Assembly (NCBI GenBank): GCA_041482015.1
Contig: JBGPCZ010000048.1
Span: 1 to 34,466, forward strand
Origin: JACQFK01 sp041482015
GTDB taxonomy: Bacteria > Planctomycetota > MHYJ01 > JACPRB01
Direction of reading: 5' to 3'
DNA: 34,466 bases
Shown in pieces: positions 16,110-24,624 of the stretch. Positions within the stretch are counted from its first letter, which is position 1; each line of letters begins with the position of its first letter. A program made the position numbers and the translations under genes. Below the pieces are notes generated by a model. The model did no database searches. It saw only the letters and a list, made by a program, of their open reading frames with translations, and was not told the DNA's origin.

Positions 16110-16131
16110 AAATCAAAGAGGTTGATTTCTT
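16110..16131 (+). repeat. AT-rich repeat, shorter diverged copy R3
   Basis: 22 bases sharing TCAAAGAG-N-TTGATTTCTT with R1 and R2, here as a longer perfect hairpin AAATCAA-AGAGG-TTGATTT. Its right end includes two bases of the TAA stop of the gene ending at 16130. On the minus strand both this copy and R1 therefore lie at or within a few bases of a stop codon. Confidence 0.65.
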
Positions 16132-17395
16132 ATGCGTCGGTGATCGGGCCGCGCATGAAGCCGCTGTCGGCGGGGGGCGCGTACGTCACCCCGAGCGCCG
16201 GGTCGTCCATCCGCTTCCCGCCCGCCGCGAGCGAGCGCATCCAGAAGTCGAGCGCCGTCGTCGTCAGGAGCGTCCGCTCGACGGGATACGGAGCCTTCCC
16301 CGTCGTGAAGAGCTTCTCGATGTTCCAGACCAGCGCGCTGAAGTAGCGCGCGCCGGGCGGCGACGGGAGATCGAAGAGCGACGAGACCGGCTCCCTCTGG
16401 CCGCGCACCCGGCCGGCGAACGTGAAGTCCGCCACGTGCTCGGCGAGCTGGAGCACCGCGCCCTTCGCGCCGTCCTTGTACTCGATCAGGATTGCCAGCG
16501 GTTCGACCGCGTTGTCGCGAGGGTCGCCGTAGTTCCGGCTCGGGCTCCGCGAGAGCGCCGCCTCGAGGAGCTCCCACGACCAGCGGCCCTCGTCCCCCGC
16601 CTTCCAGACCGCCGCGCCGCGGAGCGCGGTCACCGACGCGATCCCCGTCTCCATCGCGGACCGCCGCTCCATCATCACCTGGAGCGTCTCGAGGCCGTGG
16701 AACGCGTAGCGCTCGCCCGGCGACGCGCAGCAGACGAGGCCTTCCGCGATCGGCGTCCCGATCGCCGGCTCGATCTCGGGCCGCCGCCACGTGACCGGGA
16801 GCGACGAGCCGGCCATGAACCCGAAGCCCATCGACTTCGAGGTCGCGACCATCTCCTGCGCGAGTTTATGGTCATAGGAGAGGTGCTTGTCGTTGAAGAC
16901 CGGCACGCTGCGACCGCACTTCTTGAAGTGTGCGGCGATCTCCATGAAGAGCTTGTGGCGCGGGTAGAGCTGCTGGCCGATCTCGTTGTTCGGGTAATTC
17001 CCGTGCTCGCCGACGAGGAGCACCGCGTCGACGTCGAGCCCCTTCTCGCCGCCCAGCGCGTCGGCGACGGTCTTCGAGATCTCGAATCCCATCTTCGGCG
17101 CGAGGTCGCGGCTCAGGTCGCGGGTCGGGCCGGCGTCCGCATACTGGTCGTTGTACATGCGGACGAGCTTCCAATCGGGCTGGTGGTGGACGCCACGGAT
17201 CGGGTACCCGTGGATGAACCGGCCGGTGATGTGATACGAATGCGAGCGCATGTGGTAGACCGTGTGGACCGCGGCCACGCGCTTCGACGGCGGAGCCGGA
17301 CGGGCGGGCTCCGGGCCCGCCGAGCATCCCGAGAGTAGCGCGCCCCCTGCGAGCGCGGCGCTCCCGCCCAGGAATTCGCGACGCGAGAGATTCAT
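16130..17395 (-). CDS. Tat-exported lipoprotein, conserved planctomycete-type protein of unknown function
   Basis: 421 residues beginning MNLSRREFLGGSAALAGG, with a twin-Arg signal and a lipobox (LLSGCSAG), so probably a Tat lipoprotein. The start at 17395 has a perfect AAAGGAGG site at good spacing and forms an ATGA overlap with the transporter gene. Recognisable blocks include DAVLLVGEHGNYP, GQQLYPRHKLFMEI, VPVFNDKHLSYD, FMAGSSLPVTWR, FHGLETLQVMMERR and WSWELLEAAL. I recall this family from planctomycete/acidobacterial genomes without a proven function; the early part resembles Gfo/Idh-like oxidoreductase layouts, but a GxGxxG motif is not evident. Coupling to a creatininase-family enzyme and an MFS transporter suggests catabolism of a small amide or sugar derivative. 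Confidence 0.75.
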   Translation of the reverse strand: MNLSRREFLGGSAALAGGALLSGCSAGPEPARPAPPSKRVAAVHTVYHMRSHSYHITGRFIHGYPIRGVHHQPDWKLVRMYNDQYADAGPTRDLSRDLAPKMGFEISKTVADALGGEKGLDVDAVLLVGEHGNYPNNEIGQQLYPRHKLFMEIAAHFKKCGRSVPVFNDKHLSYDHKLAQEMVATSKSMGFGFMAGSSLPVTWRRPEIEPAIGTPIAEGLVCCASPGERYAFHGLETLQVMMERRSAMETGIASVTALRGAAVWKAGDEGRWSWELLEAALSRSPSRNYGDPRDNAVEPLAILIEYKDGAKGAVLQLAEHVADFTFAGRVRGQREPVSSLFDLPSPPGARYFSALVWNIEKLFTTGKAPYPVERTLLTTTALDFWMRSLAAGGKRMDDPALGVTYAPPADSGFMRGPITDA

Positions 17396-18636
17396 GCCAG
17401 CCTCCTTTGAGCTCCACGATTCCACAGGAGCATCAGGATCACGAACGCCACCATCGGCGCCCATCCCACCAGCCCGATGCCGAGGTCATAGGAGCCGGTC
17501 CTCTTCACGTAGCTCCCGAAGAGCCATTGCACGCACGAGGGGATGACCCACGAGCAGAAGCTCAGGAGACCGGTGACCTTCCCCATGTTCCGTACCGAGA
17601 GCTCCTGGCTGAACGAGTAGTAGCAGGGGAAGAGCCCCAGCGCGCCGAACGCCACGAGGAGAAGCATCCCCAGGAGCATGGGCCCGCGGGGCAGGAGCGC
17701 CACCGCGGTGGTGAGGAGCGTCAGCAGCGCGCAACCCAGGAACACCCGGACCCGGGACGCGTGGATCGACAGTCCCCATTTCTGCAGGCGGAGCGTCATG
17801 AACCCCGCCGCCAGCACGCCCGCCTCGCTGGCCATGTAGTACGTCGACGTGAAGTTGAGGGCGTCCTGCAACGGGTATCCCCGGCCCTTCTCGAGGAAGA
17901 GCGGCAGCCACGCCCTGAAAAGCTGCCAGCAGAGGCTGATCAGCACGACCATCCCCACCAGCGAGAGGAACCGCGGCATGACGATGATCTCCCACAGGGA
18001 GGGATCCTTCCCCGGCTTCCCGGACGCAGCGTCGGGGGCGGCCGTGAAGTCGCTCGACCGGACGGAGGCCAGCCACAGGAGGATCCAGGCGGTCCCCGCC
18101 ACGCCCAGCACCATGAACGGGGCCCGCCAGCTCCCGGGCGCATCCGTGATCATGTATTTCATCACCTGCGGAGTCACGATCGCGCCGATCGAGGCCCCAC
18201 CCTGGAGAAGGCTGTTGCCCATCGTCCGGTCCTTCGGGTCGTGGATGCGCTGGACGGTCTTCAACCCGCACGGCCAGTGGCCCGCTTCAAAGAACCCCAG
18301 GAGCGTGCGGCACGCCACGAGCCCGGCATAGTTCTTTACGAGGCCCGTGCTGAACCCGACGGCCGACCATAGAAGCAGGACGATCGGGTACAGGATCCGC
18401 ACGTTCACGCGGTCGGCCAGGAAGCCGAAGGTGAGTCCACCCACCGCGAAGGCCATTCCGAAGCCGAACTCGAGGCGGCCGACCTGCTCCGGGTCGATCG
18501 CCAGGTCCTTCATGATCCGGCTGGCCGCCGTCGAGAGCGTCAGCCGGTCCATGTAGTTGATCGTGGTCGCGAGGAGGAGCAGGATGCAGACGTACCACCG
18601 CCACGCCTTCGATCGGGCGGGCGCGTCGCCGCTCAT
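17392..18636 (-). CDS. MFS transporter (anion/sugar-acid symporter type)
   Basis: 414 residues with about 12 hydrophobic segments. The first helix reads WYVCILLLLATTINYMDRLTLS, the INYMDR-like start typical of the ACS (hexuronate/phthalate/organic anion) branch of the major facilitator superfamily. FLADRVNVR after helix 2 is the family loop motif, and RTLLGFFEAGHWP is in helix 4. The start at 18636 is chosen because it overlaps the creatininase stop as ATGA and begins a plausible N-terminus; the longer frame is antisense-like. Its 3' end overlaps the Tat lipoprotein gene by four bases. Substrate is probably an anionic or sugar-acid compound handled by the neighbouring enzymes (inference). Confidence 0.85.
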   Translation of the reverse strand: MSGDAPARSKAWRWYVCILLLLATTINYMDRLTLSTAASRIMKDLAIDPEQVGRLEFGFGMAFAVGGLTFGFLADRVNVRILYPIVLLLWSAVGFSTGLVKNYAGLVACRTLLGFFEAGHWPCGLKTVQRIHDPKDRTMGNSLLQGGASIGAIVTPQVMKYMITDAPGSWRAPFMVLGVAGTAWILLWLASVRSSDFTAAPDAASGKPGKDPSLWEIIVMPRFLSLVGMVVLISLCWQLFRAWLPLFLEKGRGYPLQDALNFTSTYYMASEAGVLAAGFMTLRLQKWGLSIHASRVRVFLGCALLTLLTTAVALLPRGPMLLGMLLLVAFGALGLFPCYYSFSQELSVRNMGKVTGLLSFCSWVIPSCVQWLFGSYVKRTGSYDLGIGLVGWAPMVAFVILMLLWNRGAQRRLA

Positions 18637-19391
18637 CCGTTCCAGGAGCTCCCGTCCCAGGCCAGCACGCGCTCCAGGAACTTGACGACGTCGTCGGTGA
18701 AGCAGCGGAAGAGCGTCTCGCCCTTTTCGGACGAGGCGTCGCGCGGGTCGCCCACGTGGCCCTGCACGCTGCGGTCCTTCGTGACCCAGCCGCGGTCGGC
18801 CGGGTCGAACGACGTGCCGAACTCCACGGGCTTCACGTTCTTGTAGTCGCCCACGAGGTGCGGCGCGTGGCGGAGCATCATCGACGTCTCCCACTCGCAC
18901 GCGTGGCCCATCCACTGCTGGCGGATCTTCGGGTTGACCTCCCACGGCTTCGAGCCGAGCGACCAGTAGGTCGCGGAGAGGAGCAGCAGGTCGCGCCGCG
19001 CGCGGTGCCGCTGGCGGGTCTCGAAGACCGCCTGCTGGCCGGGCACGATGTTACCGCCGTGGCCGTTCACGAAGACGAGCCGCTTGAATCCGTGGTGGAT
19101 GAAGTTCTCGAGCGCACCCGCGAGCGTGTCCAGGAAGTTTCGCGGCTCCACCGAGAACGTGCCGCAGAAGTCCATGTGGTGGTGCGAGTTGCCAAGCCAG
19201 ATCATCGGCGTCACCAGGACCCGGTCCTTGAGCCGCTCGTGGGCGAGCCGGACGACCTCGCCGCCGAGCAGGCTGTCGGTGAAGAGCGGCATGTGCGGCC
19301 CGTGCTGCTCGAGGGACGCGACGGGGATGACGATGGGGATGTCCTTGGAAAGCGCGGCCACTTCCGGCCACTTCATCTCGTGGAGTTGCAC
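18633..19391 (-). CDS. Creatininase-family amidohydrolase
   Basis: A 252-residue metal-dependent amidohydrolase. Ligand residues expected for the family are present: Glu28, His30 and Asp39 (ASLEQHGPHMPLFTDS), His111 (FVNGHGGN) and Glu166 (GHACEWETS). The family includes creatininase, the MftE peptidase, and FAPy deaminase/ArfB-type enzymes, so the substrate is open. The start is GTG at 19391, preceded by GGAGG at six-base spacing, which is better supported than the internal ATG at 19376. It is first in a three-gene operon with an MFS transporter and a Tat lipoprotein, each joined by a four-base overlap. Confidence 0.85.
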   Translation of the reverse strand: MQLHEMKWPEVAALSKDIPIVIPVASLEQHGPHMPLFTDSLLGGEVVRLAHERLKDRVLVTPMIWLGNSHHHMDFCGTFSVEPRNFLDTLAGALENFIHHGFKRLVFVNGHGGNIVPGQQAVFETRQRHRARRDLLLLSATYWSLGSKPWEVNPKIRQQWMGHACEWETSMMLRHAPHLVGDYKNVKPVEFGTSFDPADRGWVTKDRSVQGHVGDPRDASSEKGETLFRCFTDDVVKFLERVLAWDGSSWNG

Positions 19392-19463
19392 GCGGGGCCT
19401 CCGGGGGAAGCTGACTACGCTACGATAGTCGCTGCCCGTCCGCTTCGCCCAGAGATTTCGGCC

Positions 19464-20543
19464 TCAGCGCGTCGTGAAGGAGTAGGTGATCTTGGCCCCT
19501 TCCGACGAGAGAGCCTCGACGGTGTACTTCGACTTGCCCTGGAGCGCACTCTTCGCGCAGTAGCAATAGGGGTTCTTGGTGTCGAGGCCAAGCAGCTCCA
19601 GGCTCTTGCCCCCCGCGTCGAGTAGCTTCACGTCCAGCTTCTTCGGCTGCCGCGTGCGAAAGTCGAGGACAAGCACGGTGCCCGCCGACGTCACCCCGGG
19701 CGGGAACGGGTTCGGCAGCTCGCCGCCAAAGGTCGTCGGGATGTCCGTGTCGCCGTCGCCCGGCCACGTGACGAGCTCCGCGAGCGCCTTGTTCGATCCG
19801 CCCGGCGCCTCGCGGCACGAGTAGCCGCCGTCCTGCCCCCCGCCGAAGGCGACCCGCGCGCACTCCGGGCTCAGCACCGGGTGACGGTGGAAGCGCGAGT
19901 TCAGCCACATGTCGAAGATTCCTTCCGCGGTCCGCCCCCAGGCGAGGATCCCGCCCGCGGCTTTCTCGCCCTCGGGCGTGAAACCCGGGAGCTTGCGGTC
20001 CTCGTTGTGGGCGCCGAGGCCCTGCGTGCCCGGCTGGTCCTTGTTCTTCTTCAGGTAGATCCCGTGGTAGTAGCCGCCGATCGACGCCGACCAGTCCTGA
20101 GTCACGGGAGCCAGCTTGCAGAACTTGCGGCGCGCGTTCAGGTGGCGGATCCCCTGCGCGAGGTCGGGCCACGTCGCGAACCAGCCCTCGAAGGTCTTCG
20201 CCTCCTCGAGCTCCGCGTCCTTCAGCTCCGCCTGTCCGTCCTTGTAGATCTTCGCGAGCGCCGGCCCCGCCTCGGCCCAGAGGGTCAGGACTTCCTCGTA
20301 CGCCTTGTCGCCCGGGTACGGCGCCGACGCGCTCTTCTCGGGCATCGCCTTCGACGGGAGCAGGATCTTGGCCGCCACGTTGTCGCAGTCCGAGATCTCG
20401 GCGCGGGCGTTCCGCTTCGCCATTTCGGTGCGGAGCTTGTTGACCTCCAGGAGCGCGGTCTTGCGGACCTCGGCCAGCGCCTTGCTGCTCGGGACCGCCT
20501 GCCGGGACGCGAAGATCACGACGATCGCGAGCGCATACCTCAT
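19464..20543 (-). CDS. Secreted CAP-domain (SCP/PR1-like) protein
   Basis: 359 residues with an N-terminal signal (MRYALAIVVIFAS). A helical, charged region extends to about residue 125. A CAP domain follows, with HLNARRKFCKLAPVTQD, GYYHGIYLKKN, AHNEDRKLPGFTPEGEKAA and IFDMWLNSRFHRHPVLSP; the metal-site His and Glu positions seem kept. A C-terminal beta-rich tail ends at the stop. CAP proteins are extracellular with varied roles and no common enzyme reaction. The gene is divergent from the ECF sigma gene with only 37 bases between them, so it could belong to that sigma factor's regulon (inference). The 72 bases on its 3' side hold nothing recognisable. Confidence 0.75.
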   Translation of the reverse strand: MRYALAIVVIFASRQAVPSSKALAEVRKTALLEVNKLRTEMAKRNARAEISDCDNVAAKILLPSKAMPEKSASAPYPGDKAYEEVLTLWAEAGPALAKIYKDGQAELKDAELEEAKTFEGWFATWPDLAQGIRHLNARRKFCKLAPVTQDWSASIGGYYHGIYLKKNKDQPGTQGLGAHNEDRKLPGFTPEGEKAAGGILAWGRTAEGIFDMWLNSRFHRHPVLSPECARVAFGGGQDGGYSCREAPGGSNKALAELVTWPGDGDTDIPTTFGGELPNPFPPGVTSAGTVLVLDFRTRQPKKLDVKLLDAGGKSLELLGLDTKNPYCYCAKSALQGKSKYTVEALSSEGAKITYSFTTR

Positions 20544-20580
20544 GTCCTTATGATAACGACACCCCCAAAGGGTAATATCC

Positions 20581-21111
20581 TTGCGCGTGAATGACGAGGC
20601 GCTCGTCCGGGCCTGCGCGGCGGGAGACGCCGACGCGTGGAGAGGGTTCGTCGACCTTCACTCCGGGTGGGTCCTGCGCGTCGCGCGTTCCTCGCTGCGT
20701 CGGCTGGGAGTCGTCTCGGAAGCGGACGCCGAGGACGCCCGGGCCGAGGTCTTCCGCCAGCTCGTCGACCGCGACCGCGCGATGCTCCGCGCGCTCCGGC
20801 CTCCCTACAATCTCCGCGCCTGGCTCGCGATCATCACGCGCCGGACCTGCGGGAAGATGGTCCGCAAGAAGGGGGTCGTCGCGCCGCCGCGCGAGCCCGC
20901 CTCGACGCCGACGGAGTCGGGCGCGCTCCTCGATCTCCTGGCCCGGTTGCCCGCGGAGGATCGGCTCCTCCTCGAGCTCTTCTTCGTCCACGACTCCTCC
21001 TATGAAGAGATCGGCCCGATCCTCGGCATGTCGGCCGAGAGCGTCGGCAAGGCGAAATTCAGGGCGCTCGAGAAGCTCCGCGCGCTGGCCAAAGAAGCCG
21101 GACTGGAATAA
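20581..21111 (+). CDS. ECF RNA polymerase sigma factor (module 1)
   Basis: About 176 residues. Region 2 is at the N-terminus (ACAAGDADAWRGFVDLHSGWV, then EDARAEVFRQLVDRD) and region 4 at the C-terminus (LLDLLARLPAEDRLLLELFF, SYEEIGPILGMSAESVGKAKF with the helix-turn-helix). Start is uncertain: TTG at 20581 follows an AAAGGG site, and GTG at 20587 is an alternative in the same frame. It recruits RNA polymerase to specific promoters and is presumably held inactive by the zinc-finger/FecR protein two genes downstream (22432-23838). The intervening gene is a c-type cytochrome. A GGAATAATTCC palindrome (21105-21115) overlaps its stop. Confidence 0.83.
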   Translation: MRVNDEALVRACAAGDADAWRGFVDLHSGWVLRVARSSLRRLGVVSEADAEDARAEVFRQLVDRDRAMLRALRPPYNLRAWLAIITRRTCGKMVRKKGVVAPPREPASTPTESGALLDLLARLPAEDRLLLELFFVHDSSYEEIGPILGMSAESVGKAKFRALEKLRALAKEAGLE

Positions 21112-21169
21112 TTCCGCCCGGTTTCGAGGCCTGGGCGGCATACCCCTATAGACGAATTCAGGGGGAGCC

Positions 21170-22435
21170 ATGAACGCACGCATCCTCGCCGCCGCCGCGC
21201 TTTTCGCCGGCCTCGCCACTCTTTCCACCACCGCCCGCGCCGACGGAGACCTCAAGCCCGCGGAGCTCTTCGAAAAGCGGATCATGCCGATCTTCAAGTC
21301 GCCCAACCCGTCGAGCTGCACGCAGTGCCACTTGGCGGGCGTCGACCTCAAGAACTACATCCTCCCGTCGCACGAGAAGACCTTCGTCTCGCTCCGCGAC
21401 CTCGGCCTCATCAGCCTCGACAAGCCCGAGGAGTCCAAGATCCTCCGCCTCATCAACATGGGGGAAACGACGAAGGGCGCCCAGCTCATCAACGAGAAGA
21501 TGCGGAAGATGGAGTACGACGCCTTCGCGGAGTGGATCAAGGCCAGCTGCGCCGACCCGAAGCTTCGCGACGCCCCCAAGCTCGCGGCCACGGAACTCGC
21601 CCAGCCGAAACGCTCGAACGAGGTCATCCGCCACGCGCGGTCCGACAAGATGCTCGAATCGTTCGAGAAGAACGTCTGGTCCCAGCGGTTCCGCTGCTCC
21701 GGCTGCCACGCGCCCGACAGCGCCGAGTACGCGAAGCTCGTCAAGGAGAACGGCGAGGAGATGATGTGGATCCGGCGCGAAGGGCTCGAGGCGACGATGA
21801 ACTACGTGCTCGCCAGCAAGTTCGTCGACCCCAAGGCGCCCGAGAAGAGCCTCCTCCTCATGAAGCCCACCAACCAGGTGAAGCACGGCGGCGGCCAGAA
21901 GATGATCGTGGGCGACATGGCCTACAAGGGCATCCGCGCCTGGCTCGAGGAATACGTGAAGACGGTGAACGACAAGTACGCGACCGCAAACGACCTCCCC
22001 AAGAGCGTCGCGACGCCCGTCACGTGCGGGAGCGACCAGTGGGTGAAGATCACGAATACTCCGCCCGCTTGGGCCGACCGCCTGCTCCAGGTGACGGTCT
22101 TCGCGTGGGACTCCCAGAAAAAGGGATGGGAGACGGAGCCGTGCGCGATGAACGACCGCCCCGTCTTCGGCAAGGGAAAGCTCTGGCAGCACAACCTCGT
22201 CCTCCTGGCCGCGCCCGACTCGCCCCGCGCGCAATCGTTCCGGGGAAACAAGGCCTCGCTCCCCGCGGGCAAGTACCTGGTCCGTGTCCATGTCGACCAG
22301 GCGGGCCGGCTCGAGAAGGACTGGAAGGTCCCGCTTGGGAAGGCGGAGTTCGTCGGCGAGAAGGAATTCGACGGCCGCTTGGCGGAAGGATACGGGAGCA
22401 TGACGGTCATCGACGCGGGGAGCCTGAAGCGATGA
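21170..22435 (+). CDS. Exported c-type cytochrome-like protein with two CXXCH sites
   Basis: 421 residues with a Sec signal (MNARILAAAALFAGLATLSTTARA). Two haem-binding motifs occur, CTQCH (Cys50-His54) and CSGCH (Cys176-His180), both in planctomycete-style cytochrome contexts, so it is probably a periplasmic dihaem protein. The C-terminal third (about 285-421) is beta-rich with no recognised name (WADRLLQVTVFAWDS, GKYLVRVHVDQAGRLEKDW). An AGGGGGA site precedes the ATG. The stop overlaps the start of the anti-sigma gene as ATGA. Being placed between a sigma factor and its likely anti-sigma partner suggests that it takes part in redox sensing or is the main output of the regulon (inference). 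Confidence 0.8.
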   Translation: MNARILAAAALFAGLATLSTTARADGDLKPAELFEKRIMPIFKSPNPSSCTQCHLAGVDLKNYILPSHEKTFVSLRDLGLISLDKPEESKILRLINMGETTKGAQLINEKMRKMEYDAFAEWIKASCADPKLRDAPKLAATELAQPKRSNEVIRHARSDKMLESFEKNVWSQRFRCSGCHAPDSAEYAKLVKENGEEMMWIRREGLEATMNYVLASKFVDPKAPEKSLLLMKPTNQVKHGGGQKMIVGDMAYKGIRAWLEEYVKTVNDKYATANDLPKSVATPVTCGSDQWVKITNTPPAWADRLLQVTVFAWDSQKKGWETEPCAMNDRPVFGKGKLWQHNLVLLAAPDSPRAQSFRGNKASLPAGKYLVRVHVDQAGRLEKDWKVPLGKAEFVGEKEFDGRLAEGYGSMTVIDAGSLKR

Positions 22436-23838
22436 ACCTGGAAGATCGTCTCCGGAAGGCGCTTGCCGGCCGACGCGACACGGCGCCGGGCGCGGACTGC
22501 CCCTCCCCCGAGGCGCTCGCCGCCTTCGTCTCCGGGAACCGCCGGAAGGAGATCGTCGAGCATCTCGCCGGATGCCCTTCCTGCCGCGAAGACGTGCTGG
22601 CCGCGCGGCCCCCCGTACCCGTCGCCCGGTCCTATGGATGGCTCGCCGCCGCGGCCGCCGCGCTCTTCGCCGTCGCGATCGGCGCGGCGCTCATGCTCGG
22701 GGACCACGAGCCCCAGCCGCCGATCGTTGTCGCGCCGGTTCCCAAACCCGCGCCGAAGCCGGAACCCCCGAAGGAGCCCGAGAATCCACCGGTGCCGCAG
22801 CCCGAGACGCCCAAGCTCGCGCCGAAGCCCGAGGAAAAGCCCGCTCCGAAGCCGGAGCCCGAGAAGCCCGTCATCGCGAAACCCGCCCCGGAGCCCGAGG
22901 CGCCGAAGCCGGTGCCGAAACCCGAAGAGAAGGTGGCGCCCGCCCTCACGAAGGCCAAGCTCCGCGGGACGCTCCTCGCCGTCGCCGGCGGATGCGCGTC
23001 GCAGGCCGAGGGCGAAACCGTGTGGCAGAACGCGAAGCTCGCCCAGCCCCGCGAGTTTTCGGGCAGTATCAGGCTGCGCGCCGAGACCCAGGCGGCCAAG
23101 GCGCGGATCGGCGCGGCAACCTACTATCTCCGCGGCGGCACGGAGCTCGCCATTTCGATCGACGAAGGCGTGACGACGGTCCGCCTCGCGAAGGGTGAAA
23201 CCCTCTTCGACGTCACGCCGGACAGGGATTCCTTCATTGTCGAGACCGCCACCGGCAAGGTCGCGGTCAAAGGGACCCGGTTCCTCGTCGCCGCGGGCGA
23301 GGTCGTCGTCCAGCGCGGCAAGGTCGAGTTCACCGCGGTCGACCGGACCGTCGCCGTCTCCGCGGGAGAGCGAAGCCAGGACGCCCGCGCGCCGGAGAAG
23401 ACCGACGTCGCCAAGCGGCTCCAGTGGATGAAGGCGCTCGACGAGACGCTGACGATCAAGCCCGAGGCAATGACACTTCTACAGGGCATGGTCCTTCTTC
23501 CGGATCGCACGATCGGCCAGAAGGGCCCGCCCGCGGCGAACACGGAGCCCTCGGCCGAGATCCGCGTGAAGCGGAAGCAGGCGGCGCCGTACACCGTATG
23601 GATCCACCTCCATTGGGGGCACAACGTCGTCCCCGGGTTCTCCGTCCAGGTGCACGACGCGCCCCGCTGGAACGGCAAGGACGTGACGTTCAACCCCGCG
23701 TGGCAGTGGGTGAAGGTCGGGACGTTCGAGCTGCCCGACGACGCGTTCCGGATCCGCGTGACTGATTCGCAGGGCGGCCTGCGCTTCGACCAGGTCCTTC
23801 TGACCAGCGATCCCGACCTGGTCCCTGATCCGAGGTGA
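22432..23838 (+). CDS. Zinc-finger anti-sigma factor with Pro/Lys/Glu-rich linker and FecR domain
   Basis: 468 residues. The cytoplasmic anti-sigma zinc finger is seen as His44, Cys48 and Cys51 (IVEHLAGCPSCRED). A membrane helix is at 69-90. A low-complexity linker of PKPEP/PKEPE repeats, about 70 residues long (about 98-165), could span the periplasm like the TonB linker. A FecR domain follows at about 180-310 (FSGSIRLRAETQAAKARIG, FIVETATGKVAVKGTRFLV, VVVQRGKVEF), then a C-terminal region with a beta-sandwich look (APYTVWIHLHWG, RIRVTDSQGGLRFDQVLL). By family knowledge it should bind and inhibit the sigma factor encoded at 20581. It is coupled to the cytochrome gene by a four-base overlap. 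Confidence 0.83.
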   Translation: MNLEDRLRKALAGRRDTAPGADCPSPEALAAFVSGNRRKEIVEHLAGCPSCREDVLAARPPVPVARSYGWLAAAAAALFAVAIGAALMLGDHEPQPPIVVAPVPKPAPKPEPPKEPENPPVPQPETPKLAPKPEEKPAPKPEPEKPVIAKPAPEPEAPKPVPKPEEKVAPALTKAKLRGTLLAVAGGCASQAEGETVWQNAKLAQPREFSGSIRLRAETQAAKARIGAATYYLRGGTELAISIDEGVTTVRLAKGETLFDVTPDRDSFIVETATGKVAVKGTRFLVAAGEVVVQRGKVEFTAVDRTVAVSAGERSQDARAPEKTDVAKRLQWMKALDETLTIKPEAMTLLQGMVLLPDRTIGQKGPPAANTEPSAEIRVKRKQAAPYTVWIHLHWGHNVVPGFSVQVHDAPRWNGKDVTFNPAWQWVKVGTFELPDDAFRIRVTDSQGGLRFDQVLLTSDPDLVPDPR

Positions 23839-23886
23839 GGTACTTTGGTCCGCCGACGACCCCACGGCTAAAGTAGGAGAACGACG

Positions 23887-24624
23887 ATGCTCCTTGCGAT
23901 GCTCCTCCTGGCCTTCGCCCCCGGCGACGCGGTGACGCTCGGCGGCGGCGCGATCCAGCCCCACCTCGCCGCCGGCGAGGACGGCAGCTTCGCCTGCGTC
24001 TTCATCCGCGAGGGGAACATCGAGGTCTCCGTCTCGAGCGACAAGGGAAAGACGTGGTCCGCGCCCGCGGTCGCGATCGACGCGAAAGGCAGGGCCAAGG
24101 GGGGGATGCAACGCGGCCCGCGCATCGCGGTCGACGCGAAGAAGACGATCTACGTCACCGCTCCCCTCTGCTTCGACGAGGCGGAGTTCTCGAAGAAATA
24201 TCCGACGTCGGACCTATACCTCGCCGTTTCGACCGACGGCGGAAAGACCTTCTCCAAGCCGGTCCAGGTGAACGACGTCCCAAAGAAGGCGCCCGAGTCG
24301 CTCCACTGGCTGGCGGCGGCGCCGAACGGCGACGTCTTCGTCGCGTGGCTCGACCTCCGCCAGCGCGAGAAGGGACAGGACCTCGCGTGGGTCAAGATCA
24401 CCGAGCAGGGGAAGAAGATCGGGAAGAACCAGATCCTCCCGGGCCCGATCTGCGAGTGCTGCGCCCCGGGGCTGACGGTCGACTCCAAGGGGAATCCCCT
24501 CCTCATCTACCGGGAGAGCAAGGCCGGCAACCGCGCGATCTTCCTGGCGACGTCGGCGAACGGCGGCGCCTCGTTCGCGAAGGTGGGCCGGATCAACCAG
24601 GGAGAGACCAAGATCGACAACTGA
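23887..24624 (+). CDS. Asp-box propeller (sialidase-like) protein, 5' part ending at in-frame TGA
   Basis: 245 residues with a short signal (MLLAMLLLAFAPG) and Asp-box blades SSDKGKTWSAP, STDGGKTFSKP and SANGGASF. A Cys cluster GPICECCAPGL is at 187-196. A good AGGAGAA site precedes the ATG. The frame stops at TGA 24622-24624 in the middle of the propeller, and the continuation is in the same frame one codon later (PMDAPAVAVS...). In homologues as I remember them this spot reads CPMDG, so the TGA replaces a conserved Cys. Either the gene is broken (TGC to TGA), the base is an error, or the TGA is read as selenocysteine (see the hairpin entry). Confidence 0.75.
   Translation: MLLAMLLLAFAPGDAVTLGGGAIQPHLAAGEDGSFACVFIREGNIEVSVSSDKGKTWSAPAVAIDAKGRAKGGMQRGPRIAVDAKKTIYVTAPLCFDEAEFSKKYPTSDLYLAVSTDGGKTFSKPVQVNDVPKKAPESLHWLAAAPNGDVFVAWLDLRQREKGQDLAWVKITEQGKKIGKNQILPGPICECCAPGLTVDSKGNPLLIYRESKAGNRAIFLATSANGGASFAKVGRINQGETKIDN

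Noticed and set aside
15440..16111. 223-codon plus-strand frames across the repeat R2
   Set aside because: Shadow of the minus-strand coiled-coil gene; the end merely runs through the repeat.
21105..21115. GGAATAATTCC palindrome at the sigma gene stop
   Set aside because: Very short, partly fixed by the GAA-TAA stop context, with no U-tract or promoter next to it.
22730..22940. Repetitive DNA in the anti-sigma gene
   Set aside because: Explained by the coded Pro/Lys/Glu-rich linker, not a tandem-repeat element.
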